DNA from: Candidatus Poribacteria bacterium
GTDB lineage: Bacteria; Poribacteria; WGA-4E; PCPOR2b
Assembly: GCA_022822785.1 (NCBI GenBank)
Contig: JAJEAL010000096.1
Coordinates: 1 to 64,000, forward strand
DNA length: 64,000 nt
Direction of reading: 5' to 3'
Shown here: piece after piece, positions 8,901-17,688 of the stretch
Layout of the letters: each line of letters begins with the position of its first letter
Numbering within the stretch: the stretch's first letter is position 1
Made by a program: the position numbers and the translations under genes
Notes under the pieces: generated by a model
What the model saw: the letters and a program-made list of their open reading frames with translations, nothing else
What the model was told of the DNA's origin: nothing
The model's database searches: none

Positions 8901-9875
8901 TCATTCTAGCATCCAGTGTTGCCTAACACGTGGGGCAGCAGGAGGGCCAAGAAGATCCAATCCATCGTCGTCGGTGTCTATACGAAAGGTCCCCCACACA
9001 GGTCGATGGTCGCTCACTGCGAGTGACGCTGCAGCGTCATCATTCCCGAAATGGATTTCATCAAAACGATCTATCCCGCTATCTCCGGTGTACTCGGTCA
9101 CATGGCGCGTTTGGAAAAAGATGTTGTCGTAGAGGCTGGTATCTTTGATATGGGACTTCTGCGGGAGTTGGAACAGATGCTCCATTGATCGGATGGACAG
9201 CAGCGGACCATACGCTGATTGATCATCGGGGTTGCGATTGAAATCGCCTAACAGTATCACGTCCTGCTCATCTTCGTCCGCCGCTTGCACCGCTTGATAC
9301 ACATTCGCTAGTTCCTGCACCTCCCGCCTCCGTCGATTGACCGAATCACCCCAAATCACATGCACAGCGATCGCGGTGAAGTCAAACTCACCTGCCCTGA
9401 ATGTGGCGAAATAGGGTTCACGAAGAAAGGCGTCATTGGGATCAGGAAACACTTCGCCATCTTCAATAACCCGGACTATCTGTCGGTCAAACAGAAAGGC
9501 ATAGCGTTCCTTCACCTTCGCCCCGACTGGTGGACTCATCACATAGTCATAATCCCTTCCCATGCCTACCAATATTGCTTCAGTCCGCATCAAAACCACC
9601 TCATCCCTCAACTCAACAATAGCGATAAAGTCGTAGTCTATCAGCACCTTGGCGATGTGGTGTAACTCCTCGTCAGTCCGGCTGCCATCGCTGAAGATGC
9701 GGATATTCCATGCGGCGAGGCGGAATGTGGATGTTTCCTGCTCTGTTAGAAGGTTCTCCTTAACCGGCTCCTTGGGGATATCTGTCTCAACAAGGGGAGT
9801 ATCGTCGCGATCCGCACACGCCGCGAAGATATAAATCAGGATAAGGAGCAGAACACTCTGTTTTCGCGCAGTCAT
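8901..9875 (-). CDS. Endonuclease/exonuclease/phosphatase (EEP) family lipoprotein
   Basis: This 324-residue protein has a lipoprotein signal ending at Cys20 (IFAAC). The EEP fold motifs appear in order: AAWNIRIF near residue 55, the catalytic-glutamate strand AIVELRDE, the central AVHVIWGDS, the LLGDFNRNP metal/phosphate site, and the C-terminal SDHRPVWGTF with the catalytic Asp-His. Members cleave phosphodiesters in DNA, RNA, nucleotides or lipids. Export points to an extracellular nuclease or phosphodiesterase acting for nutrients. It follows binding-protein copy 3 by 41 nt and could be its operon partner. Confidence 0.85.
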   Translation of the reverse strand: MTARKQSVLLLILIYIFAACADRDDTPLVETDIPKEPVKENLLTEQETSTFRLAAWNIRIFSDGSRTDEELHHIAKVLIDYDFIAIVELRDEVVLMRTEAILVGMGRDYDYVMSPPVGAKVKERYAFLFDRQIVRVIEDGEVFPDPNDAFLREPYFATFRAGEFDFTAIAVHVIWGDSVNRRRREVQELANVYQAVQAADEDEQDVILLGDFNRNPDDQSAYGPLLSIRSMEHLFQLPQKSHIKDTSLYDNIFFQTRHVTEYTGDSGIDRFDEIHFGNDDAAASLAVSDHRPVWGTFRIDTDDDGLDLLGPPAAPRVRQHWMLE

Positions 9876-9916
9876 AGGCCCCCGTCGCTGGCTTGGAAAA
9901 TGGTCTGAATCGGAAT

Positions 9917-11089
9917 TTACCCAAAGACCTGAAGTTCACCGTCCTTGACGATTAGCATAAATGGATCGTAGACCGTGTCCCCGACAGCGTTAAAGGAGAA
10001 CTTACCCAACACGGTGTCAAAATCTGAGAGATTTGCCATGGCGTCTCGAATTGCGGTTGAATCGGTGGATTGAGCGTTGGTAATCGCTTCCGCCAAGATA
10101 TAGAGTGAGGTGTACGACTGGGCTGCCCAGATGCTCGGCTCAACGCCGTATTTCTCGGTGTAATTCTGGACGAAGGCTTGGTTTCCCGGTGTATCAGCAG
10201 TGCTGAGCCAGCTCGCAGCGGTTATCAGACCTTCGGCGGCATCGCCTGCGGCTCGGACTTCATCAGCACTCACTTGGGCAACAATAAAGGGGATCGAGTA
10301 GGGAATACCGAGTTCACGCGCCTGAATCATAATGTCAGGCATATCTGTTGGCAGAGCGGAGATAAAGATGGCATCAGGATTTAGGTCCTTGATACGAGTT
10401 AACTGTGCGGAAAAGTCAGTATCGCCACTTTGGAAGACTTCTGTGGTCAGAATCTCGACACCGCTTTTGGTGAGGGCATCTCGCCATACCTGATCGCTAT
10501 TCCGGGCGACGAGTTCGACGCTGTCAACGATGGTGACCACTCGTTGATAGCCGAGTTTTGCGTGTGTTAGCTTGACACTGTTTGGGATAACCACATCTGC
10601 GGTGAGGCTGGCACGAAAGACATAATCACCAATCGCGCTCAAACCGGAGGCACCGGAAGTCGGGCTAAGAGCTACAACTTGGTTCTGTTGTGCGATTGGA
10701 AACGCCTCTCTTGCCGCACTTGAACTGGCGGGACCGAGTATAGCAGACACGCCAGCTTGATGTATTAGTTTATTGAAAGCTTCAACGGCACCTTCAGGGG
10801 TGGTCCCATCGTCCTCAATGATGAAGGTAATTTCTCCATCACCAAGTTGCCCTGAATTGTTAATTTCTTTACGTGCTAACTCAAAACCCTCTTCCATCCG
10901 TGAGCCGAGTGCGGCAAGTTGCCCTGTAATTGGCAAAACAACGCCTATCGGAATCTCTCCGGTGAGTTCTTCCATTTGAGGCGTTGTGGGGATGAGAAGC
11001 TGCCCAATCTGATCACAGGCGGAAAGCCCTGCAATCAGCATGGCGATCATCAAGACAAACGCAAATGTGGTGAACCTTCTGATGTTCAT
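9917..11089 (-). CDS. ABC-type amino-acid substrate-binding lipoprotein, copy 3
   Basis: This is a 390-residue Peripla_BP_6 protein. The signal peptide ends at Cys25 (GLSAC), followed by DQIGQLL. The start at 11089 is fixed by AAGGAGAT just upstream; a longer frame from 11179 would run through a palindromic repeat and is rejected. Domain marks include IPIGVVLPITGQLA, GVSAILGPASS and DTDFSAQLTRIKDLNPDAIF. It is the last of five tandem paralogues on this strand. No permease or ATPase genes lie nearby, so the ligand and transporter are unknown. Confidence 0.85.
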   Translation of the reverse strand: MNIRRFTTFAFVLMIAMLIAGLSACDQIGQLLIPTTPQMEELTGEIPIGVVLPITGQLAALGSRMEEGFELARKEINNSGQLGDGEITFIIEDDGTTPEGAVEAFNKLIHQAGVSAILGPASSSAAREAFPIAQQNQVVALSPTSGASGLSAIGDYVFRASLTADVVIPNSVKLTHAKLGYQRVVTIVDSVELVARNSDQVWRDALTKSGVEILTTEVFQSGDTDFSAQLTRIKDLNPDAIFISALPTDMPDIMIQARELGIPYSIPFIVAQVSADEVRAAGDAAEGLITAASWLSTADTPGNQAFVQNYTEKYGVEPSIWAAQSYTSLYILAEAITNAQSTDSTAIRDAMANLSDFDTVLGKFSFNAVGDTVYDPFMLIVKDGELQVFG

Positions 11090-11138
11090 ATTGAATCTCC
11101 TTCTTGGCTCATGTAAAAAGAAAGTACAAAGCACGACG

Positions 11139-11172
11139 AGAAACCGAGTTTTTTCTTGAAAACTCGGTTTCT
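11139..11172. repeat. Dispersed inverted repeat, family A, copy 1
   Basis: AGAAACCGAGTTTT and AAAACTCGGTTTCT form a perfect 14-bp stem around a six-base loop. This copy is 50 bp upstream of the copy-3 start codon, so it would lie in its 5' leader. Five other clear copies occur in the window. Confidence 0.9.
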
Positions 11173-11237
11173 GTTGCACGATTTCTTAACATGAGCGTCC
11201 TTCTTTTTAAGTTAAAAGAGTGTGGCACTGTTCTAAG

Positions 11238-11296
11238 CGGGCACCCACAAGTTGCTTTGAATCCCGATTCCATCGGAGGAGTGCCCCTACGAATCC
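11238..11296. repeat. Intergenic palindromic repeat, family C, copy 1
   Basis: The stretch begins GGGCACCCACAAG, continues TTGCTTTGAATCCCGAT and ends GTGCCCCTACGAATC. Related copies are at 12520-12575, 13785-13815 (shortened) and, in part, 33077-33106. It lies just beyond the stop of copy 4 and forms a hairpin through GGGCAC/GTGCCC. Confidence 0.75.
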
Positions 11297-11313
11297 TGTT
11301 GAGATTCGGAGAT

Positions 11314-12486
11314 TTACTCGAAAACCTGAAATTCGCCGTTTTTGACAATCAGCACAATCGGATCATAAACGGCATCTCCAACGGCGTTAAAAGAAAACTT
11401 ACCCAGAATGGTGTCGAAATCTGTGATATTCGCCAGCGCGTCCCGAATTGCGGTTGGATCAGCGGATTGGGCATCGGCAATTGCCTTGGCGAGAATATAA
11501 ACGGTGGCATACGACTGCGCTGCCCAGACGTCGGGTTCGACGCCGTATGCTGCTCGGTAATTCTGAACGAAGGCTTGATTTCCCGGCGTGTTGGCGGTAT
11601 TTATCCAATTTGTAAAAGTAATTGCCCCCTCGGCAGCCTTACCCGCGAGTTGAATTTGACTCGCGGCGAAAGTAACGCTTATAAGAAAGGGAACATCGGT
11701 GGGAATGCCAAGCTGACGTGCTTGAATCATAATATCTGAGGTCTCTGTGACCGCAGTCGAGATAAAGATGGCATCAGGGTCTGAATCCTTGATACGGGTC
11801 AGTTGAGCGGAAAAGTCAGTATCATCGGTTTGGATGGTCTCTGTGGTCAGGATTTCGACGTTGTTTGCAGTGAGGGCTTCTCTCACCACTGCGTTACTAT
11901 CAATGGAGAAGAGATCGATCTCATCATATATGGTTGCCACTTTTTTATAGCCGAGTTTTTCCTGAGTTATCCTGATACCGTTTGGAATCAATATATCTGT
12001 GGTGAGACTAGTGCGAAAGATAAAATCGCCAATCGCACTGAGTCCGCGGGCTGCAGAGGTAGGACTTAGTACCACAACCCGGTTCTGTTGTGCAATTGGA
12101 AATACTGCTTGTGCCTGCATTGATGTGGCGGGACCGAGGATAGCAGATACACCATCTTGTTGAATGAGCTTATTGAAGCCCGCAACGGCACCCTCAACAG
12201 TACTTTGGCTGTCCTCGACTATGAGTTTAATTTTTACGTCGCCGAGTTGTGAGCTGTTAATCTCTTTGACAGCGAGTGCAAAACCCTGCCCTATTGGCGG
12301 ATTATTGAAGCTGAGTCGTCCGATGATAGGATGGACGGCACCAATGGCAATTTCTCCACGTAGTCCTTCCATCTGAGGTGTTGCGGGTAGGAGCAGTTGC
12401 CCAATCTGGTCACAAGCGGAAAGGCCCGCAATCAGCGTGACAACTGTCAGAACAAACATGAATGTGGTGAGCTTTTGAATTTTCAT
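11314..12486 (-). CDS. ABC-type amino-acid substrate-binding lipoprotein, copy 4
   Basis: This 390-residue paralogue has its lipobox at Cys25 (GLSAC) followed by DQIGQLL. ATG 12486 has AAGGAGG upstream; longer frames lack support. It shares blocks such as DGVSAILGPATS and DTDFSAQLTRIKDSDPDAIF with its neighbours, and the C-terminal NAVGDAVYDPIVLIV motif. It differs most in the ligand-side loops, as expected for duplicates with changed specificity. Confidence 0.85.
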   Translation of the reverse strand: MKIQKLTTFMFVLTVVTLIAGLSACDQIGQLLLPATPQMEGLRGEIAIGAVHPIIGRLSFNNPPIGQGFALAVKEINSSQLGDVKIKLIVEDSQSTVEGAVAGFNKLIQQDGVSAILGPATSMQAQAVFPIAQQNRVVVLSPTSAARGLSAIGDFIFRTSLTTDILIPNGIRITQEKLGYKKVATIYDEIDLFSIDSNAVVREALTANNVEILTTETIQTDDTDFSAQLTRIKDSDPDAIFISTAVTETSDIMIQARQLGIPTDVPFLISVTFAASQIQLAGKAAEGAITFTNWINTANTPGNQAFVQNYRAAYGVEPDVWAAQSYATVYILAKAIADAQSADPTAIRDALANITDFDTILGKFSFNAVGDAVYDPIVLIVKNGEFQVFE

Positions 12487-12519
12487 CTTGAACCTCCTTC
12501 TTTTTAAGTGTTTTCCTAA

Positions 12520-12575
12520 GAGAGCACCCACCAGTTGCTTTGAATCCCGATCCATCGGGGGTGTTGCCCCTACTC
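12520..12575. repeat. Intergenic palindromic repeat, family C, copy 2
   Basis: The segment AGTTGCTTTGAATCCCGAT followed by CCATCGGGGG and TTGCCCCTACTCGA matches the copy at 11238-11296. Its end overlaps the stop codon of binding-protein copy 5 at 12570. Confidence 0.7.
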
Positions 12576-13739
12576 GAATACTTGAAGTGCACTGTTCTGA
12601 ACAATTAGTACAACCGGATCGTAAACCGCATCGCCGATGGCATCAAAAGAGAATTTACCCAAAATGGTGTCAAGATCTGTGATGTTTGCGAGCGCGTCTC
12701 GAATTGCGGTTGGATCGATGGATTGGGCATCCGCAATTGCCCTAGCGAGAATATAGACGGAAGCATACGACTGCGCCGCCCAGATATTCGGGTTGATACC
12801 ATACTTTGCGCTATAACTTTGAATGAATGCTTGGTTTCTTGGCGTATTGGCTGTATTAACCCAGCTAGAAAAAGCAATTGCTCCTTCAGCAGCATCGCCC
12901 GCGGCTTGTACATCGGAGGTAGTCAGCGTGTTAATAATGAAGACCACCGGATCGGGTATACCGAGTTGGCGCGATTGAATCAGAATCTCAGGTTTGTCTG
13001 GCGGCAAAGCGGAAACGAGGATAACGTCGGGATGTAAGCCTTTGATCCGAGTTAGTTGTGCGGAAAAGTCGGTATCACCACTTTGGAAGGTTTCCGTGGT
13101 CAGAACCTTGACGCCACTGGCAGCGAGGGCGTCCCCCATCACTTCGGCACCATCTGCGGAGAAAAGATCAGTTTCATCATATATGATTGCCGCCTTTTGA
13201 TAGCCAAGTGTCGCTTGCGTAGCATTGATACCGCTTGTAATCAACACATCTGTGGCGAGAATGGTGCGAAAGACAAAATCGCCAATCGCGCCCAAATCGC
13301 GGGCAGCGGCTGTGGCGCTTATCGCCACAACCCCACTCTGTTGTGCGATCGGAAACGCTGCTTCGGTTGCACTTGAACTGGCGGGCCCGAGGATGACAGA
13401 CACGCTGTCTTGATGGATTAGTTTATTAAAGGCTGCGGTAGCACCTTCAGCGTTACCTTGACTGTCCTCGATAATGAACTTGAGTCTTATCTGGCCAAGT
13501 TGCGAGTTATTAATCTCTTCAAGCGCTAGCTCAAAGCCACTTCCCATCTCTGTCCCGACCGAAGCAAGTCGTCCGGTGGCAGGATAGACGAGACCGATGG
13601 CAATCTCTCCGATAGGTTCGTCCATCTGTGGTGGGGTGGGGATGAAAAGTTGCCCAATCTGATCGCAAGCGAAAAGCCCTACAGTCAGTATGACAACTGC
13701 CAAGACAGATGCGAATTTGGTGCCCCCTCTGATGTTCAC
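12570..13739 (-). CDS. ABC-type amino-acid substrate-binding lipoprotein, copy 5 (GTG start)
   Basis: This 389-residue paralogue has Cys25 as the lipidation site (GLFAC) and the shared DQIGQLF/I segment. The start is a GTG at 13739 with AAGGAGAT upstream; it aligns exactly with the ATG of copy 3. Conserved blocks include SVSVILGPASSSATEAAFPIAQ and SGDTDFSAQLTRIKGLHPD. It is part of the five-gene tandem array. Confidence 0.85.
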   Translation of the reverse strand: MNIRGGTKFASVLAVVILTVGLFACDQIGQLFIPTPPQMDEPIGEIAIGLVYPATGRLASVGTEMGSGFELALEEINNSQLGQIRLKFIIEDSQGNAEGATAAFNKLIHQDSVSVILGPASSSATEAAFPIAQQSGVVAISATAAARDLGAIGDFVFRTILATDVLITSGINATQATLGYQKAAIIYDETDLFSADGAEVMGDALAASGVKVLTTETFQSGDTDFSAQLTRIKGLHPDVILVSALPPDKPEILIQSRQLGIPDPVVFIINTLTTSDVQAAGDAAEGAIAFSSWVNTANTPRNQAFIQSYSAKYGINPNIWAAQSYASVYILARAIADAQSIDPTAIRDALANITDLDTILGKFSFDAIGDAVYDPVVLIVQNSALQVFE

Positions 13740-13784
13740 CTTGAATCTCCTTGTTTTTACACAAAAAAATACGGTGTTGTCCAA

Positions 13785-13815
13785 AGAGGGCACCCACAAG
13801 GGGTGCCCCTATGAA
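13785..13815. repeat. Intergenic palindromic repeat, family C, short copy
   Basis: GGGCACCCACAAG is followed directly by GGGTGCCCCTATGAATC, giving a GGGCACCC/GGGTGCCC hairpin. It is the same element as at 11238-11296 without the central part. Confidence 0.7.
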
Positions 13816-13835
13816 TCGTGCTAGTGTTTGACCGC

Positions 13836-14996
13836 TTAGTCAAAGATTTGAAATTCGCCATTTTCGACGATCTGTACAATTGGGTCGTAGATTGCATCCC
13901 CGACGGCATTAAAGGAAAATGCCCCTAAAACGGTATCGAAATTTTTGGTGTTCGCCAGTGCGTCCCGAATAGCGGTTGGATCGATGGATTGAGCTTCTGC
14001 AATTGCTGCAGCGACGATATAAACAGCAGCATACGACTGCGCGGTCCAAGCGTTCGGTTCGGAGTCGTATGTGGCTCGATACTTCTGGACGAAATCTTGA
14101 TTTCTCGGTGTATCAGCCGAGCTAATCCAACCCGCAAAAGAGATTACACCTTCGGCGGCATCGCCTGCGTTTTCCACGTCATTTATCAGGCTTGTGATAA
14201 AGGGCGTTTCGGTGGGAATCCCAAGCTGGCGGCCTTGAATCAGAATTCCAGTCTGCTCCGGTAATTGTGCTGCGATAAAGATAGCGTCAGGATTTGCGTC
14301 TTTTATCCGAGACAATTGGGCAGAAAAATCGGTGTCGCCGCTTTGAAAGCTTTCTGTGGTCAGGATCTCAACGCCGCTTTCAATAAGCGTGTCCCTGAAT
14401 TTTTCATGGCTATCTATGGAGTAGAGATCTATTTCGTCATATATGGTTGCTACCCGTTGATAACCGAGTTTCGCGTGTGTTGCTCTGACACCACTGGGGA
14501 GCAGGATATCTGTGGTGAGTCCAGCTCGGAAAATAAAATCGCCAAGCGCACTTAGACCGGTGGCATTTGAAGAGGAGCTAAAAGCCACAACTCCATTCTG
14601 TTGCGCGATTGGAAACGCCGCTTCGGCTTGGCCTGAGGTGGTGGGACCAAAGATAACGGGTACGCCCGCTTGAATCAGTTTATTATAGGCTTCAACGGCA
14701 CCCTCAACAGTGCTCTGATCGTCTTCGGTGATGAACTTGAATCTTACATCGCCGAGTTGTGAGTTGTTGATCTCCTCAAGAGCCAACTCAAAGCCATATT
14801 GTATCGGGCGCCCAAAATCGGCAAACCGTCCGGTGGCAGGGTAAACAAGACCGATGGGAATCTCTCCGGTGAGTCCGTCCATCTGAGGCGTTTCGGGTAG
14901 GAGCAGTTGCCCAATCTGGTCACAGGCAGAAAACCCGATAATCAGCGCAACAATCGTTAAGACAAAGGCGAATTTGGTCACTCTACTTATATTCAA
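13836..14996 (-). CDS. ABC-type amino-acid substrate-binding lipoprotein, copy 6 (TTG start)
   Basis: This 386-residue paralogue has the lipobox at Cys25 (GFSAC) and DQIGQLL after it. The start is taken as TTG 14996, at the position of the ATG in copy 4, behind the identical leader AAGGAGGTTCAAG; a longer frame from 15059 would add an unlikely polar N-terminus. It has the VPVIFGPTTSGQAEAAFPIAQQ and SGDTDFSAQLSRIKDANPDAIF blocks. Confidence 0.82.
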   Translation of the reverse strand: MNISRVTKFAFVLTIVALIIGFSACDQIGQLLLPETPQMDGLTGEIPIGLVYPATGRFADFGRPIQYGFELALEEINNSQLGDVRFKFITEDDQSTVEGAVEAYNKLIQAGVPVIFGPTTSGQAEAAFPIAQQNGVVAFSSSSNATGLSALGDFIFRAGLTTDILLPSGVRATHAKLGYQRVATIYDEIDLYSIDSHEKFRDTLIESGVEILTTESFQSGDTDFSAQLSRIKDANPDAIFIAAQLPEQTGILIQGRQLGIPTETPFITSLINDVENAGDAAEGVISFAGWISSADTPRNQDFVQKYRATYDSEPNAWTAQSYAAVYIVAAAIAEAQSIDPTAIRDALANTKNFDTVLGAFSFNAVGDAIYDPIVQIVENGEFQIFD

Positions 14997-15033
14997 CTTG
15001 AACCTCCTTATTTTTTTATTCTGTTGTTGAGGG

Positions 15034-16206
15034 TTACTCGAAGATTTCCAATTGACCATTTGTTACGATCAATATCTTCGGGTCGTAAACGGCATCTCCG
15101 ACTTCGTCAAAGGAGAATTTACCGAAAATAGTGTCAAAATCGGTGATATTTGCTAGGGCGTCTCGAATTGCGGTTGGATCGGCGGATTGAGCGTCCGCGA
15201 TTGCCTTAGCCAAAATGTGGAAGGCGGCATAAGACCGTGCTGCGTAGTTGCTCGGCTCTACCCCATATTTTGCGCTATAATTCCGGACGAAGTCTTGATT
15301 TCCCGGTGTGTCAGCTATGTTTGCCCAGCCGACAAAAGTGATCGCCCCTTCGGCAGCGTCACCCGCAGCCTGCACATCGGCTATGGTCAACGTGCGCATA
15401 ACAAGCGGCACTGAATCGGGTATGCCGAGTTGGCGACCTTGCGTCAAGATCCCAGGCTTTTCAGGCGATAAAGAAGAGATAAAGATAACGTCCGGATTTG
15501 CGTCCCGAATCCGAGTTAATTGTGCGGAAAAGTCGGTATCGCCACCTTGGAAAGTTTCTGTGACTAATACCTCAATGTCGTTCGCAGCGAGTGCTTCCCG
15601 CACTGCTTCATCGCTGTCCGTGGAGAAGACATCGTTTTCATCGTACATCGTTGCTGCTGTCTTATAGCCGAGTTTTGCGGAGGTCGTCTCAATGCCACTT
15701 GGAATCAGTACATCTGTGGTGAGCGCGGCACGAAAGACGAAATCGCCAATCGCACTCAGTCCTCGGGCGGCGGAGGTGGGACTAAACGCCACGACTCCAT
15801 TTTCTTGGGCTATCGGAAACACTACCGCACTCTGACTTGAGGTGGCAGGTCCGAGGATAACAGGTACGCCCTCCTGAAGAATCAGCTTATTATAGGCTTC
15901 GATGGCACCTTCAGTGGTACTCTGATCATCCTCTATGATAAACTTGATGCTTCTCCCTCCGAGTTGTGAGTTGTTAATCGCTTCCAGAGCGAGCTCAAAA
16001 CCTTGTTCTATTGGTACGCCAAATGTAGAGGCGAGCCGTCCTGTTGTAGGTAGAACGAGACCAACGGGAATTTCTAAACTCACATCTTCCATATCGGATG
16101 CTGCAGGGACAAGCAGTTGTCCAATCTGATCACAAGCAGAAAACCCCGCAATCAGCGTGAGGATCGCTAGTGCAAACGCAAATTTGATGGATCTTCTGGT
16201 ATTCAT
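15034..16206 (-). CDS. ABC-type amino-acid substrate-binding lipoprotein, copy 7
   Basis: This 390-residue protein is the first of the tandem array in transcription order. The lipobox is Cys25 (GFSAC), followed by DQIGQLL. ATG 16206 has AAGGAAG upstream. A TATAAT box on the same strand at 16288-16283 could be its -10, but no good -35 sits in front. Mature domains match Peripla_BP_6 throughout. Confidence 0.85.
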   Translation of the reverse strand: MNTRRSIKFAFALAILTLIAGFSACDQIGQLLVPAASDMEDVSLEIPVGLVLPTTGRLASTFGVPIEQGFELALEAINNSQLGGRSIKFIIEDDQSTTEGAIEAYNKLILQEGVPVILGPATSSQSAVVFPIAQENGVVAFSPTSAARGLSAIGDFVFRAALTTDVLIPSGIETTSAKLGYKTAATMYDENDVFSTDSDEAVREALAANDIEVLVTETFQGGDTDFSAQLTRIRDANPDVIFISSLSPEKPGILTQGRQLGIPDSVPLVMRTLTIADVQAAGDAAEGAITFVGWANIADTPGNQDFVRNYSAKYGVEPSNYAARSYAAFHILAKAIADAQSADPTAIRDALANITDFDTIFGKFSFDEVGDAVYDPKILIVTNGQLEIFE

Positions 16207-16398
16207 AATTATACTTCCTTGCCATTATTTGGCACGAAGGGGTTGGTTTATACTCATGCTTCCATGGGGGTAAAATTGCCTTATTATACCCTATCACGGT
16301 GCATTTTTGCCAGTACATTAAGATGTTGGTTATTGACGTCCAACGGTATCCCTGTGTCACGCCTTATCTCGTTTCTCTGAACAGCGCCAGAGCGATAC

Positions 16399-16427
16399 TT
16401 GATAGTCGTAGGGTGATGTGTTATACT
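16399..16427 (+). promoter_or_regulatory. Strong sigma70-type promoter for the membrane protein at 16461
   Basis: TTGATA (16399-16404), a 17-bp spacer and TATACT (16422-16427) match consensus at 10 of 12 positions. The predicted start near 16434 gives a leader of about 27 nt. Confidence 0.75.
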
Positions 16428-16460
16428 TTTGCTGGAGTCTCGAAAGGGGGCGCAAAAAAA

Positions 16461-17396
16461 ATGTTAAATCCCAACATGAACAGCAATGAGGTTGTCGCAA
16501 GGACAGTGCTTCAGCCGATGAGTTTCATGGATATTTTAGAAGCAGTATTCGGTATCTATCAGAACTATTTCCGACTGATTATAGGCATCTGCACCGTTTA
16601 TTTTATTTTAAAGTTAGGGGTGGACCTCTCCAAAGGTATTTCTACGTTTGTCTTAGGAAGCTCGGGTTTGCAAGGTGTGGCGATTGCAATAAATCCCGGT
16701 GCTACTTGGATTACTATTTTGATTTCGCTATTCTTCCTAGGGGCACTTCTATTCGCCGGTTCGCAAATCTATTTAGGCAGGCACATCACCGCTGGCGCAG
16801 CGTTCGGTCAGGTTACACGCCGGTTTTGGTCCTACCTCGGAAGTTTTTTACTGTTAATGATAACTATTGTGGTATTGGCGATAACTATTATCGGTATCCC
16901 GTTCGCCATTTATCTTGGAACACGATGGGGGTTCTACGCACAAGCGGTTTTGATTGAAGAAACTTCAGCGATGAATGCGCTGAAACGCAGCCGTGAATTG
17001 GTCAGGGGAGCATGGTGGCCTGTCTTTGGCATTATATTAGCGCTTTTTTTTCTCTCTTTCATGATTGAAATTGTGCTTCAGTTCTTCTTACTGTTTGCTT
17101 TTGGTTTCACAGAAGCGATAAGCGCCGAAGACGGGATGCTGGAAATGTTTCGACGGATGGTCACACCGGCACTGACGGCTTGGGACCGCTTGGCCGCTTA
17201 TATTATTCACAGCTTGATCAACAATGCTGTTACTAGCTTGCTACTTCCATTAACACCAATCGGTATCACGCTGCTTTATTTTGATCGACGTATTCGGAAA
17301 GAGGGGTTTGATATAGAGATGGACGCAACCAATGAAGGGGACTCTGCTTCTGAATCTATAGACATACTACCTCGCGGAGACGAAAGAAACTATTGA
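16461..17396 (+). CDS. Polytopic membrane protein, GPDPase-membrane-domain-like
   Basis: This 311-residue protein has about six hydrophobic segments. The pattern ALKRSRELVRGAWWPVFGI followed by a long helix is typical of the glycerophosphodiester-phosphodiesterase membrane domain family and related integral membrane proteins of unknown role. ATG 16461 is chosen because a strong promoter ends 34 nt upstream; the longer frame to 16299 would start before that promoter. Purine-rich AAAGGGGG lies upstream. The tail is polar and acidic. It has no catalytic motif, so function is not assigned. Confidence 0.7.
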   Translation: MLNPNMNSNEVVARTVLQPMSFMDILEAVFGIYQNYFRLIIGICTVYFILKLGVDLSKGISTFVLGSSGLQGVAIAINPGATWITILISLFFLGALLFAGSQIYLGRHITAGAAFGQVTRRFWSYLGSFLLLMITIVVLAITIIGIPFAIYLGTRWGFYAQAVLIEETSAMNALKRSRELVRGAWWPVFGIILALFFLSFMIEIVLQFFLLFAFGFTEAISAEDGMLEMFRRMVTPALTAWDRLAAYIIHSLINNAVTSLLLPLTPIGITLLYFDRRIRKEGFDIEMDATNEGDSASESIDILPRGDERNY

Positions 17397-17688
17397 CTTT
17401 TTCTATAGACATATCATTTTGCTAAGACTTTAGTCGCAATTTGCGTTAGAATAACTTTGATTGTTACAACGTTGTCCACTTGGTGAGTGAGGGCTAAATC
17501 GCATCAATTATCGATTATATTGGGTTTCTGAATCTAACAAAATCTAACACTTTTTGGTTTTTTATAGTTGAATATTCAAAACCAAGATCAGAAACGGTCG
17601 CGTGACAAAATATCCGGTAACGCCTAGCAACATGCCGGGCTGATTGAAAATACCTAGTCAGCACATTAACAGTAAAAGGAAAATAACC

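Noticed and set aside
11104-11739. Plus-strand frame of 211 residues
   Set aside because: It runs antisense to binding-protein copy 4 and through a palindromic repeat; no domain is seen.
9917-16206. The five binding-protein genes as an artefact of misassembly
   Set aside because: The copies differ throughout in sequence, leader and start codon, so they are true paralogues.
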